Positions 35,752 through 47,773 of a DNA stretch of 64,000 nucleotides are shown piece by piece. Location of the stretch: NCBI GenBank assembly GCA_928212115.1, contig CAKMRJ010005634.1:252014193-252078192 (forward strand). Reading direction: 5' to 3'. The notes below the pieces were generated by a model. That model was not told the DNA's origin and ran no database searches. It was given only the letters and a program-made list of their open reading frames with translations. Every line of letters starts with the position of its first letter. The stretch's first letter is position 1. The DNA comes from Lactuca virosa (lineage: Eukaryota > Streptophyta > Magnoliopsida > Asterales > Asteraceae). Position numbers and translations under genes: made by a program.

Positions 35752-36600
35752 TTAAACGTTTTGTTGAAAAAACTTCTTTACTCGATTGTTCGAGTAAACT
35801 GCAACAGCCTCATCATTTAAATTCATAAGAAGTCCTTCTTCATCTGAATTCTCGTTTTCAGTCGAATATTTCTCAGTAACTTTCGAAACAAGTGCCAAAG
35901 GGCCTCCCAAACTTAGTTTCGACTCTTCTGCCATCTCATTCACATCTCCTTCGTGAGTTTTTAAAAGATTGTACAAGTCATTTAAAGATGAATTATCAAA
36001 ACTTGATTGTGTTTTAACCATCAAAGTAACACTTCTCCATTCCTTACGAAGCCCCATGATGAACATAAGGTTGAACTCCATTGTTGACCTTGTAATCCCA
36101 AAGCGATTACACTTGTAGATAAGCTCATTCAAACGATCATAGTAGCTTTCAATTGTTTCGATATATTTTTGCTTGAATTCATTCAACTCAACCAAACATT
36201 GCTTGACAGAATTGATCTTAGTTTTCTTGCTTCCTTGAAACTTTTCTTTGAGATTGTTCCAGACATCTTTTGCAGTTGTACAGCTTCTGACATAGTTGTA
36301 CACAACAGGAGGCAATGCATCACGCAATTCTCTCATACATCTTTTCTCCAGCTTCTTCAGTCTATCAGATTGATCATTAACACTTGAAATTCCAGATGAA
36401 GATCCAATTGCTTGAACATTAGGTGGAGGAGTACCATTTCCAGTAATACATGACCAGAGCTCCTCATCCAGCCCGTTTAAGTAGTCTTGCATGCGATCAG
36501 CCCATTGATCATAGTATTCAGGAATGAGCATAGGAATCTTAGTTGAAGATCCTAGCAGATGAGAGTATGATGTCATTGAGTTCAGATTGAAATTAGCCAT
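35752..36600 (-). pseudogene. Copia B gag, N-terminal (UBN2-type) domain
   Basis: 282 residues from ATG 36600: MANFNLNSMTSYSHLLGSST, IPEYYDQWADRMQDYLNGLD, then the UBN2-like core (DVWNNLKEKFQGSKKTK, ELNEFKQKYIETIESYYDRL, MGLRKEWRSVTLMV). The start follows about 220 bp of leader after the primer site. The next frame (35744) begins just past the stop at about 35752, so one stop or shift separates two halves of a once continuous gag. Apart from this the frame is intact. Confidence 0.85.
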
Positions 36601-36822
36601 GAACGCACGGATGAAATTTTCAGAGAAACTTAAGAATTTTTTGGAAACAAATAGCTGAAACGATCATAGATTTCAAACAGAACACTCGATTCAACAAATA
36701 AGTTGCAGAATCGAATCACAACTATAGATCAAGAACAATTTTCACAACAAAAGGTGCGGAAACTTTTGAATCAAAAACCTTTTGATTCAGAATGAAAATC
36801 AGATCGTAGTGATATGATTCCT

Positions 36823-36834
36823 GCTCTGATACCA
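36823..36834 (-). other. primer binding site, tRNA-Met (Copia B)
   Basis: GCTCTGATACCA on the plus strand, two bases from the LTR; TGGTATCAGAGC when read on the minus strand. Confidence 0.9.
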
Positions 36835-36836
36835 AT

Positions 36837-37068
36837 TGATGAAGTATTGAATCAAGTAATGAATGTAAAATCAGAGTTACGAGAGTTAAGAACACCGAGA
36901 GTAAATAATATCTGGTTTCAGCTCTATCATGCTTCAAGTTTACAAAGAGATTACAGATAAGACTGACTCCCCAAAAAACTTATCTATCTCTAAGTAACAC
37001 TCCTATTTATAGGAGAACTATGAAGCATACAAAAAATACTAACGCATTGCATTAGGCTTCAACATAAA
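36837..37068 (-). repeat. Copia B 5' LTR, truncated
   Basis: 232 bp matching the left LTR with few differences, ending after AACATAAA at 37068. The outer part found at 31277-31356 is missing and unrelated gypsy sequence follows, so this end was deleted after insertion. Confidence 0.88.
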
Positions 37069-37303
37069 GAACAATGGATCATAAGCCCTCTGGCCGACTC
37101 ATGTAATAAGCCAGAATTCATCATTCTAGGGCTATGCAATCCTAAACATATAAAACTTTGAAAGCATACACATAGAAAAATCCATCCAATCGGCAACTTC
37201 CAAATATAACTAAAGCATGGCTAATATCCAATCGTCAACATCCAATCGTCAACTTCCAAATATAACTAAAGCATGGCTAATATATAAGGCTCTGATACCA
37301 ATT

Positions 37304-38304
37304 TGTAACAGCCCAATTTTTCAAATAAAATATTTCATTTAAATAATAATCCATGTTCCTTAGTTGTAAATTCCAACCACAAAGTATTTCTCAAAAATCC
37401 ATTACATCGATTAAACTATTCAAAATATGAGGGTGTTCATGACAAAACACTGGAGAGTGCGTGCTACACCATCATGTTGGGTCCTTGCCCTTAGATCCCC
37501 AAGTACCTGAAACAACCAACAAACTGTAAGCTAATGCTTAGTGAATTCCATATATATACCACACATACAATCATATAATTCCACATACGCCATGCATATA
37601 TACAACCATATAAGGATGCCATGGAAACCCCCCTTGGTCTTACTCTGAATGCCATGGGAACCCCCACATGGTCTTAACCAACTGCCATGGGAACCCTCAC
37701 ATAGTGTTCACAGGAGTACATATCACATATATAGCACATCCACAAATAATCATTACAACTAAATAATATGGGCCGACCTTGGTGCCTTTGACCCATTGGT
37801 ATGGTGAGGAAACTCACCTCAAATACTGATAGTAGCTGAATAGGTTCTGGCTCCGAGTATCAGCTCTACACATTCCTGCAAAGATGTTTCCCTTGAAGAA
37901 GAGTTTCTGGATCTAAAGCTCCTCCCTCAAGCTAGTTGCTTCCCACCTCCAAGCTCATTTCAAGAATCACCAAAAACCACTCTTTTAAGCTCACCACACT
38001 CAATATGCAAGATGGAATATGAATCTAGGGTTTCTCTGGACAAAGGAGGCTGGTAGGGAGGCCAGCCTCAAGAGTTAAGTCCTTTATAAAGGGGTGCAAC
38101 ACCCGAAATTTAGGGTTTTCTCCACCTGCACTAACTCGACGAGTTCTCGTCGAGTGGAGGCCTCCAACTCGTCGGGCTGGCCACTTAAAATCTTCGGCCA
38201 GAAAAGTTCCAACATGACGAGTTGGAGCTCCCCAACTCATTGAGTTCCAATCCAAACTCTTAAAAAATAACAAGAATTGTTTTATACCTGGACCAAGAGT
38301 TACA
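37304..38304 (-). repeat. gypsy LTR, 1001 bp
   Basis: TGTAACAGCCC...AAGAGTTACA. Minus strand: palindromes at 38131-38246, then a CCTTTATAAAG box at 38082-38092. A tandem CATGGGAACCCCCACATGG-type motif occurs at 37618-37700. Confidence 0.88.
38082..38246 (-). promoter_or_regulatory. U3 module: palindromes plus TATA box
   Basis: Palindromes AACTCGACGAGTT (38133-38145), CTCGTCGAG (38146-38154) and weaker copies up to 38246 lie upstream of TTTATAAAG on the minus strand, in the first 200 bp of the LTR. This is the fourth gypsy LTR in the window with this layout. Confidence 0.55.
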
Positions 38305-39503
38305 ACCAAAGTTGCGTTATAGCACTTACGATGTTGAGTTCCATGCAGTGGTCCAAGCTATAAAGCATTGGCGCGATTATCTGTTTCATAAGGAATTTGT
38401 TTTGTTTAGAGATCATGATTCTGTAAGACATATTCGTAGTCAAGATAAGGTGTCACACAAACATGGGAGGTGGATGTTGTTCTTGGAAAAATTCACTTTT
38501 GTGGTGAAACATAAGTCTGGAATGTCGAACCGGGTGGTTGATGCATTGAGCCGGAGGAGTAATTTGCTAGTTACCATAAGAGTTGGTGTGTTGGGATTAG
38601 ATGTCCTCATGGAGCAGCTTACGGTTGATCCTTATTTTTCTACTATTCTGCAGTGTATACAATCTGGACAGAGGTCTGATTTCCTGGTGCATGAAGGTTT
38701 CTTTTTCAAAGGGAATCAAATTTGTATCCCTGATTCTAGTCTACGCCTTCAAATCATCAGGGAGTTGCATGGTGAAGGGCATGTCGGGCGAGATCGAACT
38801 TTACAGCTGGTGAAATCATCATATTTTTGGCCTACTATGCGCAAGGAGGTGGATATATGTGTTAAACGATGCCGAATCTGTCAGCTGTCAAAGGGCACAT
38901 CTACAAATGTAGGACTCTATATGCCTTTGCCTGTTCCATCACAACCTTGGGTGGATATACGCATGAATTTTGTGTTGGGTTTACCATGTACTCAACGGGG
39001 CAATGATTCAATATTTTTGGTTGTTGATCATTTTTTTAAGATGGTGCACTTTATTCCTTGCAAAAATATGACAAATGTAGTTAATGTGGCTCAGTTATTC
39101 TTTCGAGACGTCTACCATTTGCATGGATTGCAGTCTTCTATTGTTTCAGATCGAGACACTACGTTTTTGAGTTATTTTTGGAACAGCTTGTGGAAAATGG
39201 TGAACACTCAGCTCAATTTTAGTAGTGCATATCATCCTCAAACGGATGGTCAAACAGTAGCTGTCAATCGATCACTCGGTAATCTTTTGCGGTGTTTAGT
39301 GGGTGATCATGAGAAGACCTGGGATCAGAATCTTTGTCAAGCTGAGTTTGCTCATAATCATGCTATCAACCAAAGTATGAGATTTAGCCCATTCCAGGTG
39401 GTCTATTCTGTTCAGCCACGGGGACCACTTGATTTGATGTCGCTGCTTGGATCTGGGGTTATTCCAAAGAAAGTGCAGGATTTTTTTGAAGGACTGCATG
39501 ATG
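38305..39503 (+). pseudogene. gypsy RNase H and integrase, catalytic residues lost
   Basis: Frame open from 38312 into the copia LTR at 39504. RNase H end: STYDVEFHAVVQAIKHWRDYL. Integrase: an HHCC zinc domain (HGEGHVGRD ... CVKRCRICQLSK), then the core. The first catalytic Asp is Asn (RMNFVLGLP where MDF is usual), the second is kept (VSDRDTTF), and the Glu position reads GQTVAVNR instead of GQTE. So two of three catalytic acids are gone. RT and everything upstream are absent because the LTR remnant abuts at 38304. It joins 47774 across the copia. Confidence 0.88.
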
Positions 39504-40267
39504 TGAAAGGTTTTGAGCATCCTAACACTCCTATGGTGTACATGCAACCCTAGAAAGCTTGGATCTATGTTTTACTATGAATACATGCAAATTTGTTTAT
39601 CCAAGGTTCATAACCTATCTAGCATGGCATAGGGAACTTTAAACATAAAAGCTAGAAGAATTGCATACCTTACAATAGTGAGTTGATTCCTTGGAGTTTG
39701 AGAGCCAAGCACCAATAATGTGGATGCCTCAAATGGAAGTCACAAATCACCGCAAACTTTGGAAAAACTATGAGAGTGTATGTTTGCTTGTAGAAATCGG
39801 CCACCTTCTTACACACACACAACTAGTGCCATTTCAAGCATCATAAGCTCCTTTATATAGTGTGGAGGATTAGGGTTACATCCATGTAAACCCTAATACC
39901 CATGACTCTTCCTTTCCAAGGATCCATGGGTTAAAAGCTCCATGGACTATCTATGGACTCCCATGCATGCCAAGCCCATTCCAAATGAGTATTAGCCCAC
40001 ACTACATAAAATACAAGTGCCCATATTTAATTAGTCACTTTTTTTTATCACAAAGTTAATTCTAAATTAATTTATGATCAATAGTAATTAAATAATATGA
40101 TTTCATATTAATATATTTATAACTTATAATATATTAACAAATCATAAACATACAATTCTCAAAAGATTATCCAAACAGTTCGCGTGAAGTGCAACCCAAA
40201 TGGACCATGCCGAGTTAGGTCAAGTATATACCAAATAAAGTTGTAGACTTAGACACCTTATCCAACA
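39504..40267 (-). repeat. copia 3' LTR
   Basis: 764 bp, TGAAAGGTTTTGAGC...CTTATCCAACA. It differs from the 5' LTR at scattered positions (for example the second base pair block GAAAGG against GAAGGG). The following GTCTCCCACTTGG is the polypurine tract on the minus strand (40268-40280). Confidence 0.93.
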
Positions 40268-41494
40268 GTCTCCCACTTGGATAAGTTTAATAACTATATT
40301 TGCCTATATTACTTCAGGAACCAACCGGCAATCGTAGCTCTTAAAACTCTGTTGAACTATGAAGTGCCATTTTAGATAAGTGATCATATAATCCTCTGTT
40401 CTCAAGATATCAGCCGGACAAATACATGGAACAACGTCGTACTTATTGTCCAGTAGTTTGTTTCCCGATTTCCTGATTAGTTTGACATAGAACTGAATTG
40501 AACACATCAATTAGGTTCTGACCGGGCCTGGTACATAGGTCAAAACTAAATCATCGAGGGGCCCAAATATCGCTTTTAATCCTCCAAGGACTAGAAGGAA
40601 CAGATAAACTTCGACTCATATACTTGTTCTACTACTTGTTGAATTATACACAAAGGCACGTTTTACAACATCAAGTTACTGATGCGTTTTTGTGCAATCA
40701 ATGCACAACCAACTCATAGGCAACAACTCATATCTCTAGGTTTGAAGACTTATATGATATTACCGTCTCACGATCAATCGAGATAAATTCCATGAAGTGA
40801 TGCAAGTGAGCGTGGGTTTATTCCAATACTCAGAACTTATGAGCACTCATGAATGTTGTAGCAACCATTGCTATGGCTAAACACTTTTAGGCTGTGTTTG
40901 GTGCGTCACAGCTAGCTGATAAGCTAGCTTATTTTTCGAACTTTTTTATGTTGTTGTGTTTGGTAAGCCAAAAAGTAGCTTATAAGCTAACTTTTTGTAA
41001 AGCTACTTAGACTAGCTTTTTAGGAGCTTTTTTAAAATTTTCCAAATACACCCCTTAATTATTCATAAAAACACATATTCTTACATGTCCTTTTATGTAA
41101 TTTTATATATTTCACCTAGCTTTTTAGCTAGTTTTACCAAACGTTATTTTTTATCAGCTAGCTTTTTAGCTATCAGCTAGCTTTTTATTTAACAGCTAGC
41201 TTTTCATCTATCAGCTAGCTTTTCAGCTAACAGCTAGCTTTTCAGCTAGTACGCCAAACATAGCCTTAGTCATCTACAAGCCCAATTCATGACAGTCTTA
41301 ATTCATACCTACTTCCGACGTATAACCGACTGTGGAAGTTTGAATAAAGTAATTTATTCTGGAAGTCAAAACATGCAAAGCTGAAACAATAGTAAATAAT
41401 TGACAAAAGATAGTAACACCTTACTCATAAATAAACACACCTTTTATTCATCATCAAATGTCGAATACATTTTACAAGTTTCAGAAATAGCTAT
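40268..41494 (-). other. copia 3' UTR with polypurine tract
   Basis: Non-coding, homologous to 4723-5560. The extra length is the MITE at 40890-41265. Confidence 0.8.
40890..41265. mobile_element. Tourist-like MITE, TSD TTA
   Basis: 376 bp with terminal inverted repeats GGCTGTGTTTGG and CCAAACATAGCC, flanked by TTA at 40887-40889 and 41266-41268. TTA duplications are typical of PIF/Harbinger MITEs. The right half has an array of AGCTAGCTTTTCAGCT-like units. The matching part of copy 1 (near 4960) is an empty site. Confidence 0.85.
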
Positions 41495-43801
41495 CTAATC
41501 TGTAAAACTAATATCATCCTTCAACCCGATGCGCCTCGCATGCTGTAAATGCCTAACCCTTGTTAGTCCCTTCGTGAGGGGATCTGCAGGATTCTCTTCT
41601 GATGATACCCTCTTTGCCACGAGGAGTCCTTCTTCTATCTTATGTCTTATGAAGTGATATTTTCTGTCAATGTGTCTGGATCTGCCATGATCTCTCGGTT
41701 CCTTGGCTAAGGCAACCGCACTATTGCTGTCACAGAAAATCTCCATAGGCTCCTTAATAGGTGGTACAATTCCAATGTCTCCAATGAAGTTCTTCATCCA
41801 TATCGCCTCCTTTTCCGCTTCACTTGCTGCTATGTACTCTGATTCACAGGTCGAATCAACTACCGTCTCCTGCTTGGAACTCTTCCAAGTGATTGCCCCT
41901 CCATTTAGAGTAAACACCTAGCCTGACTGAGAGCGGAAGTTATCCCTATCAGTCTGAAAGCTAGCATCACCATACCCTACTACTCTCAAGTCATCACTCC
42001 CACCAAGGGTAAGGATCCAATCCTTAGTCCTGCGCAGGTACTTGAGAATATTCTTTACCGCAGTCCAGTGAGCCTTACCAGGGTTCCCCTGATATCTGCT
42101 GACCATGCTCAAAGTGAAGGCCACATTAGGGCGGGTATAAGTCATAGCATACATGATCGAGCCAACAGCGGAAGCATATGGTAATCGACTCATCTCAGAT
42201 ATCTCAGTCTCTGCACTCGGGCTCTGAGCCTTGCTTAGTTTGGCATTGCTTTGGATCGGTAATTCTCCTTTCTTGGAATTCTACATGTTGAACCTTTTCA
42301 ACACCTTATCCAAGTAGGTACTGTGACTAAGTCCAATTAGTCTTTTACTCGTGTCTCTTAATATCCTTATACCTAGGATATAGGCAGTCTCTTCAAGGTC
42401 ATTCATAGCAAAACACTTCCCAAGCCAGGACTTCACCTCCTGCAAAGTTGGGATGTCATTTCCTATGAGTAGTATGTCATCCACATACAGCACCAAGAAG
42501 CTAACTATACTCCCACTAGCTCTGACATATACACATGACTCATCTTCACTTCTTGAAAAGCCAAACTCTTTGACTTTCTCATCGAAACAAAGATTCCATC
42601 TGCGAGGTACTTGTTTCAATCCATAGATGGATTTCTCAAGCTTACACACTCTATTAGGGTACTCTGTGCTGACAAAACCATCTGGCTGACTCATGTAAAC
42701 ATCCTCAGCCAACTTCCCATTAAGGAAAGCGGTTTTGACATCCATTTGGCATATTTCATATTCATGAAATGCAACAATGGCTAACATAACCCTAATAGAC
42801 TTAATCTTTGCTACCGGTGAAAAGGTCTCATCATAATCAACTCCCGGAGTTTGAGAAAAGCCCTTTACGTCCAATCGCGCCTTATAAGAGTGTACATTAC
42901 CATCCATGTCGGTCTTCTTCTTGAAGATCCATTTGCACCTGACTGTCTTACGACCTAGTACATTGTCAACCAAGTTCCAAACTTGATTGTCATACATGGA
43001 CTGTATCTCGCTGTCCATAGCCTCTTTCCATTTAGCAGCCTCAGGGCCTGCCATTGCTTCCGTGTAGCTGTTAGGTTCATCCAGATTTACCAGTGTACTA
43101 TCACTGATAAGTGTATCACCTTCCGCAGTAATATAGAAACCATAGTAATGCTCAGGTGCATTCCTAACTCTCGTGGAACGCCTCAGAGGTATAGACTCGT
43201 TAGTCGGATCAACAGGAGTTTCCTGCTCAGGATGATTTCTAGGGTTTGAGGTTCCTTCACCACTTGACTCTTGAATTTCTTCAAGGTCAATTTGCCTCCC
43301 ACTGTTTCCTTGGCTCATGAACTCTCTCTCACGAAAGACCCATCTCCTTGCCATAAAGACCACATTCTCACTAGGTCTGTAGAAGGGGTAACCAAACGAT
43401 TTATGTGGGTAGCCGATGAAAATACTCCTCTCACTTCGAGGTTCAAGCTTATCGTGAGTCTAGCGCCTCACAAAAGCCTCGCAACCCCAAATCTTGATGT
43501 GAACCAAGTTGGGAACTTTCCCAGTCCTCATCTCATGAGGTGTTTTGGCAACCTTCTTTGTAGGGACTAGATTAAGGATATGGGCGGCAATCTCTAAGGC
43601 ATACCCCCAAAAAGAGATTGGTAGCGAAGCTCGACTCATCATGGAACGAACCATGTCCAACAAGGTCTGATTACGCCTCTCAGCCACACCATTCAGCTGT
43701 GGTGTCCTAGCAGGTGTCAATTGTGAGACAATCCCACACTCCTTAAGATAGTCGAGGAACTCTGTACTAAGATACTCACCACCTCGATCGGATCGAAGCA
43801 T
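41495..43801 (-). pseudogene. copia integrase C-half, RT and RNase H with three TAG stops
   Basis: One minus-strand frame with TAG codons at 43460, 42281 and 41918; all open pieces are in register. Integrase second half: MLRSDRGGEYL and NGVAERRNQT. Then a linker, RT (MDVKTAFLNGKLAEDVYM, YGLKQVPRRW, LYVDDILLIGND), and RNase H (STCESEYIAA, HGRSRHIDRKYHF, ADPLTKGLTRVRHL). All RT catalytic Asp are present. The three stops correspond to sense codons in copy 1. Confidence 0.92.
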
Positions 43802-43802
43802 G

Positions 43803-44351
43803 TTAATGTTCCTGCCAATTGTTTTCTACTTCATGTTTAAACTCTTTAAACCTTTCAAAAGTCTCTGACTTATGCTTGATTAAGTAGACATAACCATATC
43901 TACTATAGTCATCAGTAAAAGTCAGATAATAGCGATTAGCATCCCTTATGGCGGTTTTGAAGGGTCCACATACATTTTTATGTATAAGGTCCAACAAACC
44001 CTCACCCCTTTCACAAGTACTAGTGAAGTCTGATTTTGTCATTGTCCCAAGCAAACAAGATTCACAACTATCATCTGACTTTAGGTCAAATGACTCCAAG
44101 ACTCCATCCTTTTGGAGTTGGCCTATGCGTTTCTTGCTTACATGTCCAAGACGACAATGCCACAATGATGCTTTATCCAAGCTAGTAGAGGAATCAATAC
44201 ACAACACATTATTTCCTAGGTTATCTACAACCGACACGGTTTCATACACACCATCACAAGCTAATGCTTTAAAATAAAGAACATTATTAAAGAAAGCATT
44301 AATACTACCACATTCATTATCAAACGAAAAGGTAAACCCTTGTTTGTACAA
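43803..44351 (-). pseudogene. copia gag-pre-integrase and integrase N-half
   Basis: 182 residues: LWHCRLGHVSKKRIGQLQKDG with the CESCLLGTMTKS zinc site, then the start of the core. The first catalytic position reads LLDLIHKNVCG, Asn where copy 1 has Asp (IHTDVCG). A single-base loss near VENNWQEH shifts the frame at 43803. A run of nine T near 44360 causes the shift from the previous frame. Confidence 0.88.
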
Positions 44352-45061
44352 ACCATGAAAAAAAAAATATTCCTCGCCATTTCAGCCGAGTAAACACATT
44401 TATTCAAATCTAACTTTAACCCACTACTTAGCAACAAAGTATAAACTCCAATCTTGGTAACAGTTGAAACCTTCCTATTCCCCATGATTAAGTTTATCTT
44501 ACCGTGCTCCACATCCTCACTTCTTCTTAGGCCCTGCAAATCAGAACATATGTGAATACCACAACCTGTATCAAGGACCCAAGAGTTAGAATATGGTGAG
44601 TTATTAGACAATATAGTGTAAATACCTGCATGGGATGGTTTCACTTTCCCATCCTTGACATCCTGCAAGTACTTTGGGCAGTTTCGCTTCCAGTTCCCCT
44701 TATTCTGGCAATAGAAGCAATCAGCATCCTTAGGGATGGCAGAAGGAGTAGCAGAACCACCTTTGGTTCCACTTGATGAGGAGCCATCAAGAGACTTTCC
44801 CTTGGTACCCTTCGAACGAGTCTTCTTCTTCTTCCCTTTGCCTTGCCCGATAGCCAAAACAGGGGTAGTTGTAGGAGTAGGAGTAGTAACAACCCACTTA
44901 CCTTTAAGACCACTTTCGCCGGTCTTCAGAAGTCCTTGAAGCTTGCTGAGTGTAACTTCCTCCTTGTTCATGTGGTATATCATGCGGAATTGATCATAAC
45001 ACGAGGGTAGGGAGTGAAAAATGATGTCAATTGCCAACTCCTCGGGGAAGTTCATATTCAA
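44261..45061 (-). pseudogene. copia gag C-terminus and protease
   Basis: 266 residues: gag end (SLPSCYDQFRMIYHMNKEE), a basic linker, a zinc knuckle relic CFYCQNKGNWKRNC in which the His of CX2CX4HX4C is Asn, then the protease motif LDTGCGIHICSD. It is separated from the N-terminal part by a TAG at 45062. Copy 1 keeps the His in the same place. Confidence 0.9.
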
Positions 45062-45064
45062 TTT

Positions 45065-45526
45065 CTACAAACGATCCACATACCTTTGCATTTTCTGCAT
45101 ATGACCCGTGATGGGTTCACCATCCTTCATTCGGGTTGTTCTCATGGAGGAGATTATGTCATACCGCTCTTGACGAGCACTCTGATGGTACCTTTCCATC
45201 ATGTCCTGGTGCATTTCAAAAGGGTAATAGTCCTCGTAGGACTTTTGGAGCTCGGCAGTCATCGTGGCCATTATGATGCATGCCACTTTGGTGGCATCTC
45301 TCTCATGTGTCCTGTATTCAGCGATCTCCTCAGGAGTAGCAGTAGTCTCATCGAGTTCCTTAAGCTCCTTGTCGAGGACATATTCCTTGTCCTCGTAGCG
45401 TGTGACCATCCTGATGTTCCGGATCCAATCCATAAAGTTGGAACCATCGAAGACGACTCTCTCACAAAGGTTCATGAGAGAGAAGGAGCCGGTAGGATTA
45501 GAACCCGAAGCGTTGTTGGAAGACAT
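45065..45526 (-). pseudogene. copia gag N-terminus
   Basis: 153 codons from ATG 45526, directly after a CTTCTTTTCAG acceptor-like tract, so the natural start may be on a spliced message. Residues FDGSNFMDWIRNIRMVTRYE and ATMTAELQKSYEDYYPFEM are the gag core. It is full length compared with copy 2 up to the TAG at 45062, and it retains the ATG that both plus-strand copies have changed to GTG. Confidence 0.9.
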
Positions 45527-47006
45527 CTGAAAAGAAGAAATACAAGTTTAGATTAGATATATAGAGTCCTTAATAAGACACCCAAATGAAATATTAAGGC
45601 TAGGACCCAAACACAATATATTATAACTTAGAAGAGGGATGTCGTAATCTAAGCTATAACATATTTGAAGGTAGGTAAATGACGATTCACCAATTTCCAC
45701 CATGAAAACGAAATAAATTATTAGGTTTTAATTTGTTTTTGAAATTCCTAGATTCTTTTGAGATTCATTGAACTTTTCAATGGCATGTTTCAATCTCGAT
45801 TGTGCCCTTCAAGTTTTGTGACTGGGATGCCGAGGATCACAAAACAAGGTGTGAATAATCATGCATATTCACTTGGTACCCTTAATATTATCACCTAATC
45901 AATGTGCCGGTTAACCACACGTGCTCCACCGATCTATGATAAACATTAAGTCACCCTTTGTTATCCTTACTAGTCCAAGATAGTGTGTCGGTTAACCACA
46001 CACGCTCCACCAACGACTTGGTAAGGTACAAAGTGTGAATTTCATGGGTTAGCACCATTTTTCACATTTTCCTAAAGTAACTAAGATTGGGAATTTATAA
46101 AACATTTAGTTAATATAATCATTATACTTTTAATGAGAATTAAATTCATTGTCATACCCGTTCGGCTAACGACCCTCCACCGATCAAGGAAGCGGTGGGT
46201 GAGAGTGGACACCCATTAAGCTGCCATTTTATAGGCAACAACCTTATACCCCCCTTATAGACCGGCTTCGTGAATGAGGCCTACTAACGGTAAAACGACT
46301 TGATCTTATAAAAATATATAAATATTAACCAATAATCTTCTAATAGTATAAGGGTTGGAATTTAAAGTGTGTGTGACTTAACAAATTCCAAAACTTGAGG
46401 GCAAGTTTTGAAACTATTCAAAACTTTTCATATCATAACTTATGAGTTAATGGTTCATAAAAGTGAAGACTCTTCATTTTTATGTAACTTATGTGTTTTA
46501 AATGTACACTAAAGAAAGTGACCTTTGGAAATCCATAACTTGAGGACAAATTATGGATTCCATTAAAACACATAATTGATCAAGAATTAATCATTAAACA
46601 ATTTAGCAAGTTATTCCTATGATCTAACAATAACTCATAAGAACATGAATATTCTATCAAAATTTCAAGAATCATATGAACACATATAAAACATGGAATT
46701 TTGATATTAGCCATTGTAAATGGATTAGCATAACCAATACACCATCTAAAACATGTTTTAAAACACCAAAACAGTTTAGGGTAATGTTTCTAGTCCATTT
46801 CCAGCAGCAAAAGTTGAAAAACTGCAGTCAGAGCCTCCTACTCATCGAGTGCAGGAACCTACTCGACGAGTAGGATGAATTTGTGCTTGGACTCGTCGAG
46901 TCCCCCCATGGACTCGGCGAGTCCACTGTCCAGACAGTTCAATTTTTCGATTTTTTCACAGTTTGCATCAAGTATTCAAGAAAACAATCCTAGGCTCTGA
47001 TACCAC
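45527..47006 (-). other. copia leader with primer site and palindromes
   Basis: About 1.48 kb untranslated leader between primer site (GGCTCTGATACCA, 46993-47005) and gag. It has palindromes at 46842-46925 (CTACTCGACGAGTAGG, GGACTCGTCGAGTCC, GGACTCGGCGAGTCC). The 3' end carries the acceptor-like CTTCTTTTCAG before the start codon; a donor was not identified. Confidence 0.8.
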
Positions 47007-47768
47007 TGAAGGGTTTTGAGCATCCTAACACTCCTATGGTGTACATGCAACCCTAGAAACCTTGGATCTATGTTTTACTATGAATACATGCAAATTTGTT
47101 TTTCCAAGGTTCATAACCTATCTAGCATGGCATGGGGAACTTTAAACATAAAAGCTAGAAGAATTGCATACCTTCAAATAGTGAGTTGATTCCTTGGAGT
47201 TTGAGAGCCAAGCACCAATAATGTGGATGCCTCAAATGGAAGTCACAAATCACCACAAACTTTGGAAAAACTATGAGAGTGTATGTTTGCTTGTAGAAAT
47301 CGGCCACCTTTTTACACACACACAACTAGTGCCATTTCAAGCATCATAAGCTCCTTTATATAGTGTGGAGGATTAGGGTTACATCCATGTAAACCCTACT
47401 ACCCATGACTCTTCCTTTCCAAGGATCCATGGGTTAAAAGCTCCATGGACTATGCATGGACTCCCATGAATGACAAGCCCATTCCAAATGAGTTTTAGCC
47501 CACACTATATAAAATACAAGAGCCCATATTTAATTAGTCACATTTTTATCACCAAATTAATTCTAAATTAATTTATGATCAATAATAATTAAATAATATG
47601 ATTTTATATTAATATATTTATAACTTATAATATATTAACAAATCATAAACATACAATTCTCAAAAGATTATCCAAACAGTTCGAGTGAAGTGCAACCCAA
47701 ATGGACCATGCCGGGTCGGGTCAAGTATATACCAAATAAAGTTGTGGACTTAGACACCTTATCCAACA
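47007..47768 (-). repeat. copia 5' LTR
   Basis: 762 bp, TGAAGGGTTTTGAGC...TTATCCAACA. Minus-strand TATA at 47354-47363 (CTATATAAAGG). Close match to 39504-40267. Confidence 0.93.
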
Positions 47769-47773
47769 TGATG

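Larger units (their letters stand above)
31045..37068 (-). mobile_element. Copia B: copia element without RT
   Basis: LTRs at 31045-31356 and 36837-37068 (the right one lacks its outer 80 or so bases), a minus-strand primer site at 36823-36834 and a polypurine tract at 31357-31369. Minus-strand order: gag, long linker, protease, gag-pre-integrase, integrase, then a short unknown domain and the 3' LTR. RT and RNase H are absent. The outer right boundary is broken, so no target duplication can be shown. Confidence 0.88.
37069..38304 (-). mobile_element. gypsy element remnant: 5' LTR and leader stub
   Basis: LTR 37304-38304 with the primer site at 37288-37300 on its left and about 220 bp of leader (37069-37287), then the break with Copia B. 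The leader has a 45-bp near repeat (CATCCAATCGTCAACTTCC and ACTAAAGCATGGCTAATAT units). It is inserted in the plus-strand gypsy pol (38305). No coding region is left. Confidence 0.85.
39504..47768 (-). mobile_element. complete Ty1/copia element, TSD TGATG
   Basis: 8265 bp with two LTRs (764 and 762 bp), primer site and polypurine tract in place, and the duplication TGATG at 39499-39503 and 47769-47773. It lies in a gypsy integrase whose frame resumes on the far side. The same family as copies 1 and 2, with a full gag-pol. Damage is limited to several stops, frameshifts, two residue changes and a MITE in the 3' UTR, so it is the youngest-looking copia here. Confidence 0.95.
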
